Assembly: GCF_017352195.1 (NCBI RefSeq)
Contig: NZ_CP071445.1
Span: forward strand, 2,542,001-2,606,000
DNA from: Sedimentibacter sp. zth1
GTDB taxonomy: Bacteria > Bacillota > Clostridia > Tissierellales > Sedimentibacteraceae
DNA length: 64,000 nucleotides
Direction: 5' to 3'
Position numbers and translations under genes: made by a program. Of the stretch, positions 33,655-43,764 are shown in pieces; position 1 is the first letter of the stretch; every line of letters begins with the position of its first letter. The notes under the pieces were generated by a model, which made no database searches, was not told the origin of the DNA, and was given only the letters and a program-made list of their open reading frames with translations.

Positions 33655-34170
33655 ATGGAACTTACTAAAAAAGAAGGAGAAATACTGGATTTTATAAAAA
33701 AATATAAGTGCTGCAAAAAAGAGCATATACAAGCTTTTATTGATGTAGCACAACTTGATAAAAGGTTAATTCGTCTTGTATGGAGAAATGAAATAATTAT
33801 TGAAGACGAAATAATCAAACTGAAAGAAAATAATGTTGATTTAGAAGGAATGCGTGAACAGCTAAATATGATAAAAGTTCTTGATGTTGTTACTCTTCTA
33901 AAAAATGAAGGTAGAATTAAAGAAATAGAGATTATGGATCTTCCATATTACATAATGGCTCGTTCTGCAAAAAAAGACGTTTATATGTATTTTACTTTCG
34001 TTAATAAGGGTTTAGAAATGATAAAATTAAAACTTATTGATAATGAAAATAAAGGAAATACAATGTTAATTCTAGAAAATAGCACACAGATAGAATATCT
34101 TAAAATACTTACAACAAAAGTAAAAAAGGTTATTATTTACGAGGATTTTTTAAAAACAAATCAAATATAA
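33655..34170 (+). CDS. Hypothetical winged-helix-like protein (DUF5697-like)
   Basis: 171 residues, AAGGAGA 8 bp before the ATG. It starts with MELTKKEGEILDFIKKYKCC, a helix-turn-helix type region, and ends in alternating strands and helices (ILENSTQIEYLKILTTKVKKV). Similar proteins occur beside par genes in clostridial ICEs. Function unknown. Confidence 0.6.
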   Translation: MELTKKEGEILDFIKKYKCCKKEHIQAFIDVAQLDKRLIRLVWRNEIIIEDEIIKLKENNVDLEGMREQLNMIKVLDVVTLLKNEGRIKEIEIMDLPYYIMARSAKKDVYMYFTFVNKGLEMIKLKLIDNENKGNTMLILENSTQIEYLKILTTKVKKVIIYEDFLKTNQI

Positions 34171-34243
34171 CAACTCAAAAACATCCCTGCTTGGGACAGC
34201 AGAAGAGGAAAAAGTATAAGTATAATATAAGGAGATATAAAAT

Positions 34244-35023
<780 letters not shown>

Positions 35024-35033
35024 AGGTGTTAAA

Positions 35034-36032
35034 ATGGAAGGTAAATTAGGATTAGGAAACAGATTAAAAAAAATAAATCCATTAGATGATGTGTTTGGTA
35101 TAGAAAACAATCAAAGTGAACAAATAGAGCAAATACCTATTGATATGCTTGTACATTATATAGAACATAAATTCAAACTATATTCTGGACAAAGAAAGCA
35201 GGATTTAGTTCAAAGTATAAAAACTCATGGGATTTTAACACCAATAATTGTAACGCCAAGTCAAAATGAACAGTACATGATACTAGCAGGACACAATAGA
35301 ACAGAATGTGCAAAAGAAGCAGGATTAAAAGAAATTCCAGCTAAAATAATTAAAAACATAACAAAATTACAAGCTAAGCAAATAGTGATAGAAACAAATC
35401 TATTTCAAAGGTCGTTTAGTGAACTACCAACATCAGAAAAAGCGGAGATAATCTCAGACTATTACGAACTAAAAAAAGAAAATGGCGAAAATATATCAGA
35501 TATAGAAACGGAAATACAAAAACTATCTGAATTGTCCCCAGTGGGGACAGAAGATAAAAAAGCTAGTGTGTCCCCACTGGGGACAAGACAAATTGGACAA
35601 AAATACAGTTTGTCAAAAAATACAATAGCTAGACTTTTAAGAATACATAAATTAGTAGCAGAACTAAAAGAAAAAATAGATGCAGAAGAAATATCACTAA
35701 GAGCAGGAGTTGACTTATCATATCTTTTACAAAATGAACAACACATAGTAGTAGAAATAATAAATCAACATGATATAAAAATTGATATGAAAAAATCAGC
35801 ACAATTAAAAATGCTAAAAAAAGAGTTGCAGCAATTAGAAGAACAGGATATAAAAACTATATTGCTAGCAAGTAGTAGCAATCAAAGTAATGTACAAAAA
35901 AAGATAAAACCTATAAAAATAAAAAGAAAGTTGATAGAAAAATACTTTAAAAAAGAACAAGATGAGGATGAAATACAGAACATAGTAGAAAAAGCATTAG
36001 AAAAATATTTTGAAGAAGGTGATATTTATTAG
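35034..36032 (+). CDS. parB: ParB-family DNA-binding protein carrying two repeat palindromes in its coding sequence
   Basis: 332 residues. ParB/Srx N domain (about 40-125: TPIIVTPSQNEQYMILAGHN then RTECAKEAG), linker, HTH (IGQKYSLSKNTIARLLRIHK), and a C-terminal charged dimer region. The linker (about 167-183) includes ELSPVGTED and SVSPLGTRQ, both encoded by in-frame GTCCCC palindromes at 35532-35550 and 35569-35585. Repeats have thus been tolerated in a loop of the protein. It should bind a parS-type site; the palindromes are a candidate. Confidence 0.9.
   Translation: MEGKLGLGNRLKKINPLDDVFGIENNQSEQIEQIPIDMLVHYIEHKFKLYSGQRKQDLVQSIKTHGILTPIIVTPSQNEQYMILAGHNRTECAKEAGLKEIPAKIIKNITKLQAKQIVIETNLFQRSFSELPTSEKAEIISDYYELKKENGENISDIETEIQKLSELSPVGTEDKKASVSPLGTRQIGQKYSLSKNTIARLLRIHKLVAELKEKIDAEEISLRAGVDLSYLLQNEQHIVVEIINQHDIKIDMKKSAQLKMLKKELQQLEEQDIKTILLASSSNQSNVQKKIKPIKIKRKLIEKYFKKEQDEDEIQNIVEKALEKYFEEGDIY
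35532..35550. repeat. GTCCCC palindrome, copy 6 (inside parB)
   Basis: TTGTCCCCAGTGGGGACAG, in frame, encoding Leu-Ser-Pro-Val-Gly-Thr. Confidence 0.9.
35569..35585. repeat. GTCCCC palindrome, copy 7 (inside parB)
   Basis: TGTCCCCACTGGGGACA, in frame, encoding Ser-Pro-Leu-Gly-Thr; 18 bp after copy 6. Confidence 0.9.
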
Positions 36033-36034
36033 CA

Positions 36035-36325
36035 ATGATATACGTAAAAAAACATGCAATTAAAAGGTACATAGAACGTATACAAAATACAGATGAAAGC
36101 ACTGTTAGAAGGGAAATCCTTCAAACGGTGCTTTTTAGTACTAAAAAGATTAAACACAAAAAAGCAAATTGCTATGCTTATATAAAACAAAATGCAGTAG
36201 CAATAGTAAAATTAGCGGACAATGGGAAAGACAAAATAGTATTAACAATATTAAAAACAGAATATAAAGACTGTTGGTGGAGCGAAAATAATAAAAAACG
36301 AGAGGATAAAAAACATGTTAAATAA
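36035..36325 (+). CDS. Small hypothetical protein following parB
   Basis: 96 residues. MIYVKKHAIKRYIERIQNTD has an HAxxRxxER pattern like DUF4258-type small proteins, followed by a beta-rich part (AVAIVKLADNGKDKIVLTIL). Starts 3 bp after parB and overlaps the next gene by 11 bp, so it is part of the par-transfer operon. Function unknown. Confidence 0.6.
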   Translation: MIYVKKHAIKRYIERIQNTDESTVRREILQTVLFSTKKIKHKKANCYAYIKQNAVAIVKLADNGKDKIVLTILKTEYKDCWWSENNKKREDKKHVK

Positions 36326-36551
36326 TTCATTTACATTTGATGCATTTACAAACTTAACTGACACTGTAACAACAGTTATAGTGTGTATTGCATTTATGGT
36401 ATCTATTATTACAGCAGGTATAGCAGCATATTTGAATAAAAAAGACTCAGACAAACGTGCTGATTATATGACAGAAATAATATGGACGATAGTAATATCG
36501 TTTGTAATAGGTGCATCGGTTACTATAGTTAAATTAATATTTGGAATATAA
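36315..36551 (+). CDS. Two-TM small protein, VirB2/TrbC-like position
   Basis: 78 residues with membrane helices at about 19-39 and 57-77. Its size, two-helix layout and place before a PrgI-like and a VirB4-like gene fit a VirB2/TrbC-type or accessory T4SS membrane subunit. Sequence similarity to known pilins is not obvious. Confidence 0.55.
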   Translation: MLNNSFTFDAFTNLTDTVTTVIVCIAFMVSIITAGIAAYLNKKDSDKRADYMTEIIWTIVISFVIGASVTIVKLIFGI

Positions 36552-36571
36552 AGTAGGAGAATGATAATTGT

Positions 36572-36886
36572 ATGAGAAGCTTTAAAGTACCTTATGGTAA
36601 AATATTGCCGGATAAAATAATTTATGGGAGACTGACACCAAAAGAAGCTATATTTTTAGGAAGCATTGTGCTTGTGTTTTTTTTCTTGTTTATGATGGAT
36701 ATAACATACATAGAAAAAGGCTTAGGAAATATAATCCTTAGGATTATATTATTGCTTATTTATTCAACCATAGCACTTGTTTTAGCATTTAAGAAAAAAG
36801 ATATATATGATTTAGATGAATACTTAATACTTAGAATTAAATACAAATTTAGAAAATATAAAAATACAATTTATGAAAAGTATTAA
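36572..36886 (+). CDS. PrgI/VirB3-like T4SS membrane protein
   Basis: 104 residues. A basic N terminus (MRSFKVPYGKILPDKIIYGR), then two adjacent membrane helices (about 29-45 and 53-70) and a charged C terminus ending YKFRKYKNTIYEKY. This is the PrgI/VirB3 layout found just upstream of VirB4 genes in Gram-positive conjugation systems. Confidence 0.7.
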   Translation: MRSFKVPYGKILPDKIIYGRLTPKEAIFLGSIVLVFFFLFMMDITYIEKGLGNIILRIILLLIYSTIALVLAFKKKDIYDLDEYLILRIKYKFRKYKNTIYEKY

Positions 36887-36919
36887 AGCTTATACTTTTA
36901 TAAAGAAAGGGAGAGGTAA

Positions 36920-37636
36920 ATGTTTATAATCATTTTCTTTGCAATGCTTACAATAATTATAATGTTAGTAGGTTATATAATATTAGAGAAAACAGTTGGA
37001 AATAAGACAGAAAATAAACCATGTAGAAATAATACAGAGACATATGATCCAAATTCTCAACTGATTAAGGTAGTTAACTTAAAGAAAACATTGGGTATTA
37101 AAAGTATTAAAAATAATCTTATAACAACAGAGGATAGTAACTTAACATGCTTAATTGATGTCTCAACACCAGAATTTAATTTAATGACAGAGGAAGATCA
37201 GACATTATATGAGAATAGAATGATAGAACTTGTTTTTAAATTAAATTTTAGTATTAAAATTTTAACCATTATAAGAAATAAAAACTTGAAAAGTGTAATA
37301 AAAAACCTAGAACTAAATAGAGCTGATGTTAAAAATGAAAATTTAAATAGCTACAGCATGAGTTTTCAAAATGAATTAATTAAAGAACAAAATAATAAAA
37401 CAATAAAAAAATATTATGCTATATACACAAAAGAGAAAGGAACATATGAACAAAAATTAAAAGAATTGCAAAAGAAAGCCAGCACTTTTATAAAAGGTAT
37501 GCAGGCAACAGGTTGCAGAACACAAATTTTAACTACAAATGAATCTTTAGAACTTCTAAATACAGTAATAAAAAAATATGAAAAACTTGATATTCAGTCT
37601 TTAGAAGAAAATAACGTGTTTGATATAGCCATATAA
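36920..37636 (+). CDS. VirB4 N-terminal-domain-like protein with one TM
   Basis: 238 residues: one N-terminal membrane helix (MFIIIFFAMLTIIIMLVGYI), then a soluble part with INPEF-like TPEFNLMTEEDQTLYENR and KKASTFIKGMQATGCRTQIL. Its pattern is like the N-terminal TraC/VirB4 domain encoded separately from the ATPase, which follows directly. The family assignment is tentative. Confidence 0.5.
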   Translation: MFIIIFFAMLTIIIMLVGYIILEKTVGNKTENKPCRNNTETYDPNSQLIKVVNLKKTLGIKSIKNNLITTEDSNLTCLIDVSTPEFNLMTEEDQTLYENRMIELVFKLNFSIKILTIIRNKNLKSVIKNLELNRADVKNENLNSYSMSFQNELIKEQNNKTIKKYYAIYTKEKGTYEQKLKELQKKASTFIKGMQATGCRTQILTTNESLELLNTVIKKYEKLDIQSLEENNVFDIAI

Positions 37637-37653
37637 AAAGATAGGTGATGATA

Positions 37654-39501
37654 TTGAAAAAAAAGAAAAAGAAAATCAATATATTAGAAGAGAGTGATAA
37701 TTTTTTAATTGAAGGTACTATTGGAAACTTGGATCTAATTCTTCCAGATGGTGTACTCGATTATGACGATTATATAAAACTTTCAAGTGATAAATTTGTG
37801 AGAATATTTGCTGTTTTAGTACATATGCATGAAAGTTATGTAGGATGTTTTGATTTTTTATTTGAAGAATTAGGCGAGAATATAGATTCTACAGATCATA
37901 TTGAGCCAATAAGTAGTTCAAAAGCTATAAATGCATTAACACGAGAGATAACAATTGTAAAAAGTAATGAAAATCTAAAAAATAACAGTAATATGGATAA
38001 CGATGAAGGAGCATTACAAGTTATATCAGACCTTGAAAATTTGAAAAAGCAAATACAACTCGGAACAGAAAAATTATTTTTTGTAAGAAAAATATTTAGA
38101 GTTTGGGGAAAATCTAAGCAAGAGTTAGAAGACAACTGTAAAATTTTTAAAGAAAAATGTGAAGGACGTTCTTTGATAGTAAAAGAGCTATTATTAAATC
38201 AAGCAGAAGGATTGAAGACATCATTGCCAAGCCCATATTTAGGAGTAATACCGAGTAAATTTAAAAAGAATTTTTCAGCAGCTTCACTAGCAGGAATACT
38301 TCCTGAAGGGATGACAGACTTTGGACATAAAAGAGGTATACCGTTAGGCAGCCTTGCAAAAAAAAATTCACCGTTTATATATAATTTCTTTGAAGGTCCA
38401 CCAACATTACCAAATCCAATGGCAGTATTGATAGGCACATCTGGAAGTGGTAAATCTACATTAATGAAATTGATTAGAGCAAGAAGTTCAATACTAGGAG
38501 CTTGGAACATAGGACTAGACTTGGAAGGAGAATTTGAAAAAATAACAGAAAGAACAGGAGGACATTATATAAACATAAGAGCCGGAGAAAAAACTGGTAT
38601 AAATCCTATGGACTTAGAAGTAGAAGAAGATGAAAAAGGCAGAAAATTTATAGATATACAAGGAAAAGTAGCAGAGATAAGAGAACTTTTAAATATATTT
38701 TGTACAAAATTTAATAATAAACCACTAGATGGTATGGAAATAGCCAGAATAGAAGATGTAGTGAGAGAGCTTTATTATAAAAGAGATATCAGATCCAATG
38801 AGCCAGATAGCTTATATATAAAAAGTACAGTAAATACAAATGAAGGTTTTATAATAACAGGCGCTAAAAAAGAAATGCCTATACTATCAGATGTAAAAAA
38901 AGAATTAGAAAAATATGATGAAACAAAAAAACTAGCAATTTTGATGAAGATGATAACAGGAGAAGGAAGCTTGGCATTATTTGATTGCCAAACAAGTATA
39001 GTAATAGAACCAGGAGTTGGTCTAACCTTTGGATTGAAAAACATAAAAGATAATTTCACAAAATTCTTTTCATTAATGAATATTATGACCTTTCTTTGGG
39101 CTACACTGTCAAAAGTTGAATATAAAACAATTGAGAAAATAGTTGAAATTGATGAAGGCTGGTTTATAGTTTCATACGAGGAAATAGGTGCAATACTTGA
39201 AAGCTTTGATAGAAGAGGTAGAAAATATAAAATATCACTTATAATAGGATCACAATTGGCAGATGAGTTTATATCCAGTAAAGCAGGAAAAGTAATAATA
39301 AGCATAGCAGAAACAAAAATACTCTTAAGACAGACGGAAACGAGTGCAAAGGGTATCATACAACAGCTAAATTTACCAAGTAACTATGCTTCATACTTAC
39401 AAAGCTTTGATCCTGGAGATGCAATCTTTATATCTGGTGGTAAAAAAGTTTTAGCAGACATTCAATACTATGACTTTGAAAAAGAATATGTAGAAACATA
39501 A
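37654..39501 (+). CDS. VirB4-type conjugation ATPase
   Basis: About 615 residues from TTG 37654, chosen for AGGTGAT 5 bp upstream; GTG 37645 is possible. The ATPase core has Walker A VLIGTSGSGKSTLMKLI near residue 268, a GINPMDLEV segment, Walker B IEKIVEIDEGWFIV, and IIGSQLADEF. VirB4 powers pilus assembly and substrate transfer in all T4SS. The preceding short protein may supply the N-terminal domain usually fused to it. Confidence 0.88.
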   Translation: MKKKKKKINILEESDNFLIEGTIGNLDLILPDGVLDYDDYIKLSSDKFVRIFAVLVHMHESYVGCFDFLFEELGENIDSTDHIEPISSSKAINALTREITIVKSNENLKNNSNMDNDEGALQVISDLENLKKQIQLGTEKLFFVRKIFRVWGKSKQELEDNCKIFKEKCEGRSLIVKELLLNQAEGLKTSLPSPYLGVIPSKFKKNFSAASLAGILPEGMTDFGHKRGIPLGSLAKKNSPFIYNFFEGPPTLPNPMAVLIGTSGSGKSTLMKLIRARSSILGAWNIGLDLEGEFEKITERTGGHYINIRAGEKTGINPMDLEVEEDEKGRKFIDIQGKVAEIRELLNIFCTKFNNKPLDGMEIARIEDVVRELYYKRDIRSNEPDSLYIKSTVNTNEGFIITGAKKEMPILSDVKKELEKYDETKKLAILMKMITGEGSLALFDCQTSIVIEPGVGLTFGLKNIKDNFTKFFSLMNIMTFLWATLSKVEYKTIEKIVEIDEGWFIVSYEEIGAILESFDRRGRKYKISLIIGSQLADEFISSKAGKVIISIAETKILLRQTETSAKGIIQQLNLPSNYASYLQSFDPGDAIFISGGKKVLADIQYYDFEKEYVET

Positions 39502-39519
39502 AATTATGAAGAAGGTGAT

Positions 39520-41199
39520 TTGTTGAATACCGGAATAATAAAATACTTTAAAGCAGGTGGTACATTTCCGTTATTAGCAGTAGTAACAACTGTGTTTTTT
39601 ATAATACTAATTACACTCGGTGTTCTTGCATACTTTGATAAAAAAGAAGGACATAGAGAAAAATTTATAAAGTCAATAATTATTTTGATAGTTTCTGCAT
39701 TTGTAATTTCATCTGCTTATGCAATTTCAATGACATTTCATAAAGTAATAGAGGAACAAGCAACAATTGGGAATGTAAGTATAGGGGAAGCATTGCAAAC
39801 TACTATAGGCGAATTTGGCAAAGCGGTAGGATTTTGGGAAAGAGCATTATACTCTTTCTTAGATATATTTGCAGAATCAGCTATATGGATTAGAGATTTT
39901 ATAATAGGACAAAATGTTGGTATAAGACAAATACTAAATAAATGTGCTTCAAATCCAATAGTTAGTTTTAATGTTGAATATGGTGATGATTCAGTAAATT
40001 TATATAATCTAATATTAATATCAGCTAGTTTCCTATTATTTATAATGGTCGTAAATTCCGGATATAAACTTGCTAAGTTTTCATACAATACAAACAGTAG
40101 AGAAGAAGTTATAAAATCATTTACCAAGTGGTTTTATGTGTTGTTATTGATAATGATTATTCCAGCAACATTCATTACGGCAACAAAAGTAATGGATATA
40201 GCAATGAATATATTAAATAAAATTAACGATAGCTATGTGATTAGTACAGACACATTAACAGTAGAAGCATATGGACCACTTGCACCAATAGCAAAGATAT
40301 ATATTTCATATTTAGAATTTAAGGTGTATGTACTAATGCTATATAGAAAATTTATAATAAATGCATTCTATATAACGATACCAATAACAGTATATTTATG
40401 GGGGATTAGCGATAACTTTGAATCATTAACATTATGGACAAACACACTGTTAATGAATATTTTTTCTCCTATATTTTACTCAATATCATTTGTTATAGGT
40501 TCACTAGTATTAAGGTCATTAGAAAATGGTGAAAACCCCATAATAATGATTATTATATCATCTTTGTGCTTAAAGGTAGGAGATGAGCTTAAAAAAATAG
40601 TGAAATATAAAAATAATGCATCAGTGTTAGGTGGTTCAACAGATGTTAGCGGAATATCAAGGACAATTTTTACAGGTGCAATGATAGCAAGAACGTTGCA
40701 TAGTATAGCTTCTAAGAAAACTTCAATTAGTAATAGTAGTAACACAGCTGCTTCAACAATAAAAACAGCTAATAATGCTGCCAATAATGCTAACTTTAAA
40801 TCAAATGCATCAACTTCATCAACAGTAAATGATACAAATATGTTGGGAAAAAGTAAAAGCAATGAAAATACATATAAAAGTAAAGGCAACGGATTAGGAT
40901 TAAACTATACAATGGGTAATGCAATAAAGGATTCAGTAAAATTGGCTAAAAGTATGGGGATAAATTCAAATTCTATGAGGAAAGGTGTAAAAGTAGTAGC
41001 AGGAGTTGCCGCAGGTATTTCAACTGCAAATCCGCTTTTGGGTTATGCAGCATATAAGGGCTCAGGCGCTGTATTAAATGGCGTAGGAAAAGCTACATCA
41101 GGTGTATTGAACACTGCAAGAAATATAAAAGGTGGAGCAAATAAGGTTGGTAGCTATTTTAAAGGCAATTCAGATGTAAAAGCTCATAGGAGAGATTGA
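39520..41199 (+). CDS. VirB6/TrbL-like polytopic membrane protein
   Basis: 559 residues, TTG start with GAAGGTGAT. At least six membrane helices (about 15-40, 50-70, 165-185, 205-225, 280-305, 318-350). A long Ser/Thr/Asn-rich tail (about 400-460) is likely exposed, and the C terminus has Gly/Ala-rich helices (GVKVVAGVAAGISTANPLLG). The layout and position fit the VirB6 channel protein. It overlaps the peptidase gene region with a 1-bp gap. Confidence 0.72.
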   Translation: MLNTGIIKYFKAGGTFPLLAVVTTVFFIILITLGVLAYFDKKEGHREKFIKSIIILIVSAFVISSAYAISMTFHKVIEEQATIGNVSIGEALQTTIGEFGKAVGFWERALYSFLDIFAESAIWIRDFIIGQNVGIRQILNKCASNPIVSFNVEYGDDSVNLYNLILISASFLLFIMVVNSGYKLAKFSYNTNSREEVIKSFTKWFYVLLLIMIIPATFITATKVMDIAMNILNKINDSYVISTDTLTVEAYGPLAPIAKIYISYLEFKVYVLMLYRKFIINAFYITIPITVYLWGISDNFESLTLWTNTLLMNIFSPIFYSISFVIGSLVLRSLENGENPIIMIIISSLCLKVGDELKKIVKYKNNASVLGGSTDVSGISRTIFTGAMIARTLHSIASKKTSISNSSNTAASTIKTANNAANNANFKSNASTSSTVNDTNMLGKSKSNENTYKSKGNGLGLNYTMGNAIKDSVKLAKSMGINSNSMRKGVKVVAGVAAGISTANPLLGYAAYKGSGAVLNGVGKATSGVLNTARNIKGGANKVGSYFKGNSDVKAHRRD

Positions 41200-41200
41200 C

Positions 41201-42625
41201 ATGGATGAAGATTTAAAAGAATTAGATGCTATGTTAAGAAAGATTGATGCAAAAGTTAAACGCAATGCCGGGTATAAGCTAATAAAAATTATAAAAAAAA
41301 CGCTCCCGACATCTGCGTTCATTATTTTTGGAATAGTGTTATTTCTGTTAATAGTAATTGCTGTTGGTGCGATGCTTAATAGTTTAAAATTTTTTAAAAT
41401 AGATGATAAAGTAGAGGATACATGTTGTGAAGAAACATCTGAATTTTTAAGTCCTAAAAAGATATCTATATATCAGGAAATTGAAAACAATAGCTATACT
41501 GAATATAAGGATGGAGAAGAAAATGTTACAGAATATCTTGATGGTGAGGAAACAAATCAATATACAAATGAAATTGATATAAATGTAGACATGGCAAAAG
41601 AACATAGATTGCATTGGCAGTTATTAGCCGCTATTGACTTGTTGAGTGGATTAGGTGGAGATCCTAAGGATAACACTGTTGAAAAGCTATCAAAAGAAAT
41701 AACTCCAAGCTTTAAATATACAGAATATTCAGAAACAATAACATCCGAACAATATATTGAAGTAGAAGTTGAAAGACAAATACCAAGAACAAATAAAACA
41801 GTGATAGACACAGTGCAAAAATTACAAAAAACAGTAATAAAAAGACCACAGTTTGTTATAAAAAGTGTAAGTAGCGCATTATTTGATGTTGATTATGAGT
41901 ATGAAAAAATAAAAATAACAGATGAATTCGGAAATACTAGAGAATGCTATACTATAATAAATGTAAATAAGAAGGTAAACAACAGACTAGAAAACTTTAT
42001 AAACAACAGAAAATTTAAAGGTAGGCTAACAACAAAGAATATTTTAGAAATATATGATATGGGTGTTGAATTTCCTGAATCAAGTGATTTTGCTAACTAT
42101 ATGCTTGAATATATGGCTTTAAATACAAATATTAGTGTAGCAATACGAAATTACAACGGAGAAGGAAATTACAGTGTTACAGAAGATAATAAAACATATA
42201 GAGTTCCTATAAGATTTGAAAGAGAAAAATCAAATAACAATAAAGTATATATTTCTTCCTTCTTTGGAGAAAGATATTTAACCATAGCCGGAGTTACTAA
42301 AAAAAATTTTCATAGAGGACTTGACTTTGCGGTTCCGTCCGGTACCCCAATAGTGGCTGCTGCTGATGGAGAAATTGTTAGATCAGACTATAGTAAAAGC
42401 TACGGAAATGTTATTGAAATAAAACATAATGATACATACTCAACAGTATATGCACACAATGCAAGACTATTGGCTAAAGTAGGTGATAAAGTAAAAAAGG
42501 GAGACATAATATCTTTGTCTGGTAACACAGGAGTCAGCACTGGACCACATCTACATTTTGAAATAAAGCAAAACGGAAATCCGATAGATCCGTTTGATAT
42601 GTTAAATTTAAAAGTAATTAATTAG
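41201..42625 (+). CDS. Membrane-anchored M23 cell-wall hydrolase of the transfer system
   Basis: 474 residues. A membrane helix at about 34-62, a central domain of about 250 residues, then an M23 peptidase domain: FHRGLDFAVPSGTPIVAAAD, YAHNARLLAKVGDKVKKGDI, HLHFEIKQNGNPIDPF. The zinc ligands (HxxxD, HxH) are intact. It plays the VirB1 role: opening peptidoglycan so that the transfer machinery can cross the wall. Confidence 0.88.
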   Translation: MDEDLKELDAMLRKIDAKVKRNAGYKLIKIIKKTLPTSAFIIFGIVLFLLIVIAVGAMLNSLKFFKIDDKVEDTCCEETSEFLSPKKISIYQEIENNSYTEYKDGEENVTEYLDGEETNQYTNEIDINVDMAKEHRLHWQLLAAIDLLSGLGGDPKDNTVEKLSKEITPSFKYTEYSETITSEQYIEVEVERQIPRTNKTVIDTVQKLQKTVIKRPQFVIKSVSSALFDVDYEYEKIKITDEFGNTRECYTIINVNKKVNNRLENFINNRKFKGRLTTKNILEIYDMGVEFPESSDFANYMLEYMALNTNISVAIRNYNGEGNYSVTEDNKTYRVPIRFEREKSNNNKVYISSFFGERYLTIAGVTKKNFHRGLDFAVPSGTPIVAAADGEIVRSDYSKSYGNVIEIKHNDTYSTVYAHNARLLAKVGDKVKKGDIISLSGNTGVSTGPHLHFEIKQNGNPIDPFDMLNLKVIN

Positions 42626-42651
42626 TAAGTAAAATAAATAGAGGAATGAAC

Positions 42652-42846
42652 ATGGTAAAAACTATAGAAGATTTAAACAGAGAATATGAAGGTAAAGAAG
42701 AGGATGAATATTATTTTAATCAACAAGCTGTGTTAGGCTCAGAAGAAGACGCACAATCAGCATATGATGAAGATGGTAACTTCCACTGTATTAAGTGGTT
42801 TGATTGCAGCTGTTGTCCTGCATTCAATAAAGAGCATTGCTTATAA
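42652..42846 (+). CDS. Small cysteine-rich protein
   Basis: About 64 residues. Acidic N-terminal part and C-terminal CIKWFDCSCCPAFNKEHC with six cysteines and a histidine, a likely metal-binding knuckle. ATG 42652 fits GAGGA 6 bp upstream better than 42646. Unknown function. Confidence 0.5.
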   Translation: MVKTIEDLNREYEGKEEDEYYFNQQAVLGSEEDAQSAYDEDGNFHCIKWFDCSCCPAFNKEHCL

Positions 42847-42907
42847 CAATAAAATTTTTATTGCATAGAAATAAATCTAATAAAAATGAGTGAAACGAGG
42901 TAAAAAT

Positions 42908-43096
42908 ATGAAATGTAGTGAGTGTAAATACATAAATGTATCAGATGGTAATGGTTCTCCAGGAAGATGTTATTGTAAACATCCAAATAGACCGAAAGAA
43001 GTAACCGGTACAGAATTAGTAATATGTAATTCAGAAAGGCACACAAATAGAGTTCTTATAAAGACATCACCAAGATGGTGTCCGTTAAAGAAATAG
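42908..43096 (+). CDS. Small zinc-binding-like protein
   Basis: 62 residues: MKCSECKYINVSDG then GRCYCKHPNRP and PRWCPLKK, resembling short phage and ICE proteins of the KCSECKY...CxxHPxxP...PxWCPL type, which are common and uncharacterised. Start at 42908 fits GAGGT upstream. Confidence 0.65.
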   Translation: MKCSECKYINVSDGNGSPGRCYCKHPNRPKEVTGTELVICNSERHTNRVLIKTSPRWCPLKK

Positions 43097-43130
43097 GGTG
43101 TAAAACTAATAGTCAAAAGACTATAGGTAG

Positions 43131-43718
43131 GTGATAAAAATAGAAGAAACAATATATACGGTACATAGAGGTACAAATTCAAGATTGATTAAAAATGTTG
43201 TTGATTTGTACTTTAAACAAGGTGATAGCATAGCAGATGTTACATATGGTAAGGGTGTATTTTGGAAAGAAATAAATAAAAGTTTATATAAAATTGTTGG
43301 TTCTGATATCAAAACAGGTACTGATTTTAGACATTTGCCTTATACTAGCAGTACATTTTGCCATAGTGTAATTGATCCACCGTATGCACGTATTACAAAC
43401 TTAAAAGGTATGGTTGATTGTTACAATACTACAAGATTTACAACACATAAAGAAATAATAAAACTATATGAAGAAGGATTACCAGAGCTAAAAAGAATTA
43501 CTAAACCAGGAGGATATATTCTTTGTAAATGTCAAGATGAAGTTTGTGGCTGCAGGCAGAAATGGAGTCACATAGAAATTTATGATATAGCTTTAAATTT
43601 AGGATTATATGCGAAAGACCTATTTATTCTGGTAAATGATAAGATGCCTAAAGTTTTACATAAGCAACAACATGCAAGAAAACTACATAGTTATTTATGG
43701 GTTTTTCAAAATAATTAA
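43131..43718 (+). CDS. DNA adenine/cytosine-N4 methylase-like protein
   Basis: 195 residues, GTG start after GGTAGGTG. Contains DVTYGKGVFWKEI (SAM motif I), CHSVIDPPYARITN (motif IV DPPY), and ELKRITKPGGYILCKCQDEV. It matches small beta-class N6/N4 methylases on phages and ICEs. Target sequence unknown; likely shields the element from host restriction. Not linked to a nuclease. Confidence 0.8.
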   Translation: MIKIEETIYTVHRGTNSRLIKNVVDLYFKQGDSIADVTYGKGVFWKEINKSLYKIVGSDIKTGTDFRHLPYTSSTFCHSVIDPPYARITNLKGMVDCYNTTRFTTHKEIIKLYEEGLPELKRITKPGGYILCKCQDEVCGCRQKWSHIEIYDIALNLGLYAKDLFILVNDKMPKVLHKQQHARKLHSYLWVFQNN

Positions 43719-43738
43719 GGAGTAAATCGAAAATTCAT

Positions 43739-43752
43739 CTCCTTATAAGGAG
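43739..43752. repeat. 14-bp palindrome covering a ribosome site
   Basis: CTCCTTATAAGGAG is fully palindromic and contains AAGGAG about 12 bp before the GTG of the first tad gene. In RNA it could sequester the ribosome site. Confidence 0.55.
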
Positions 43753-43764
43753 CTAGCAAAAGAG

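Noticed and set aside
34180-34200. Ninth GTCCCC palindrome (ATCCCTGCTTGGGACAG)
   Set aside because: Several mismatches from the consensus; may be a decayed copy but cannot be supported.
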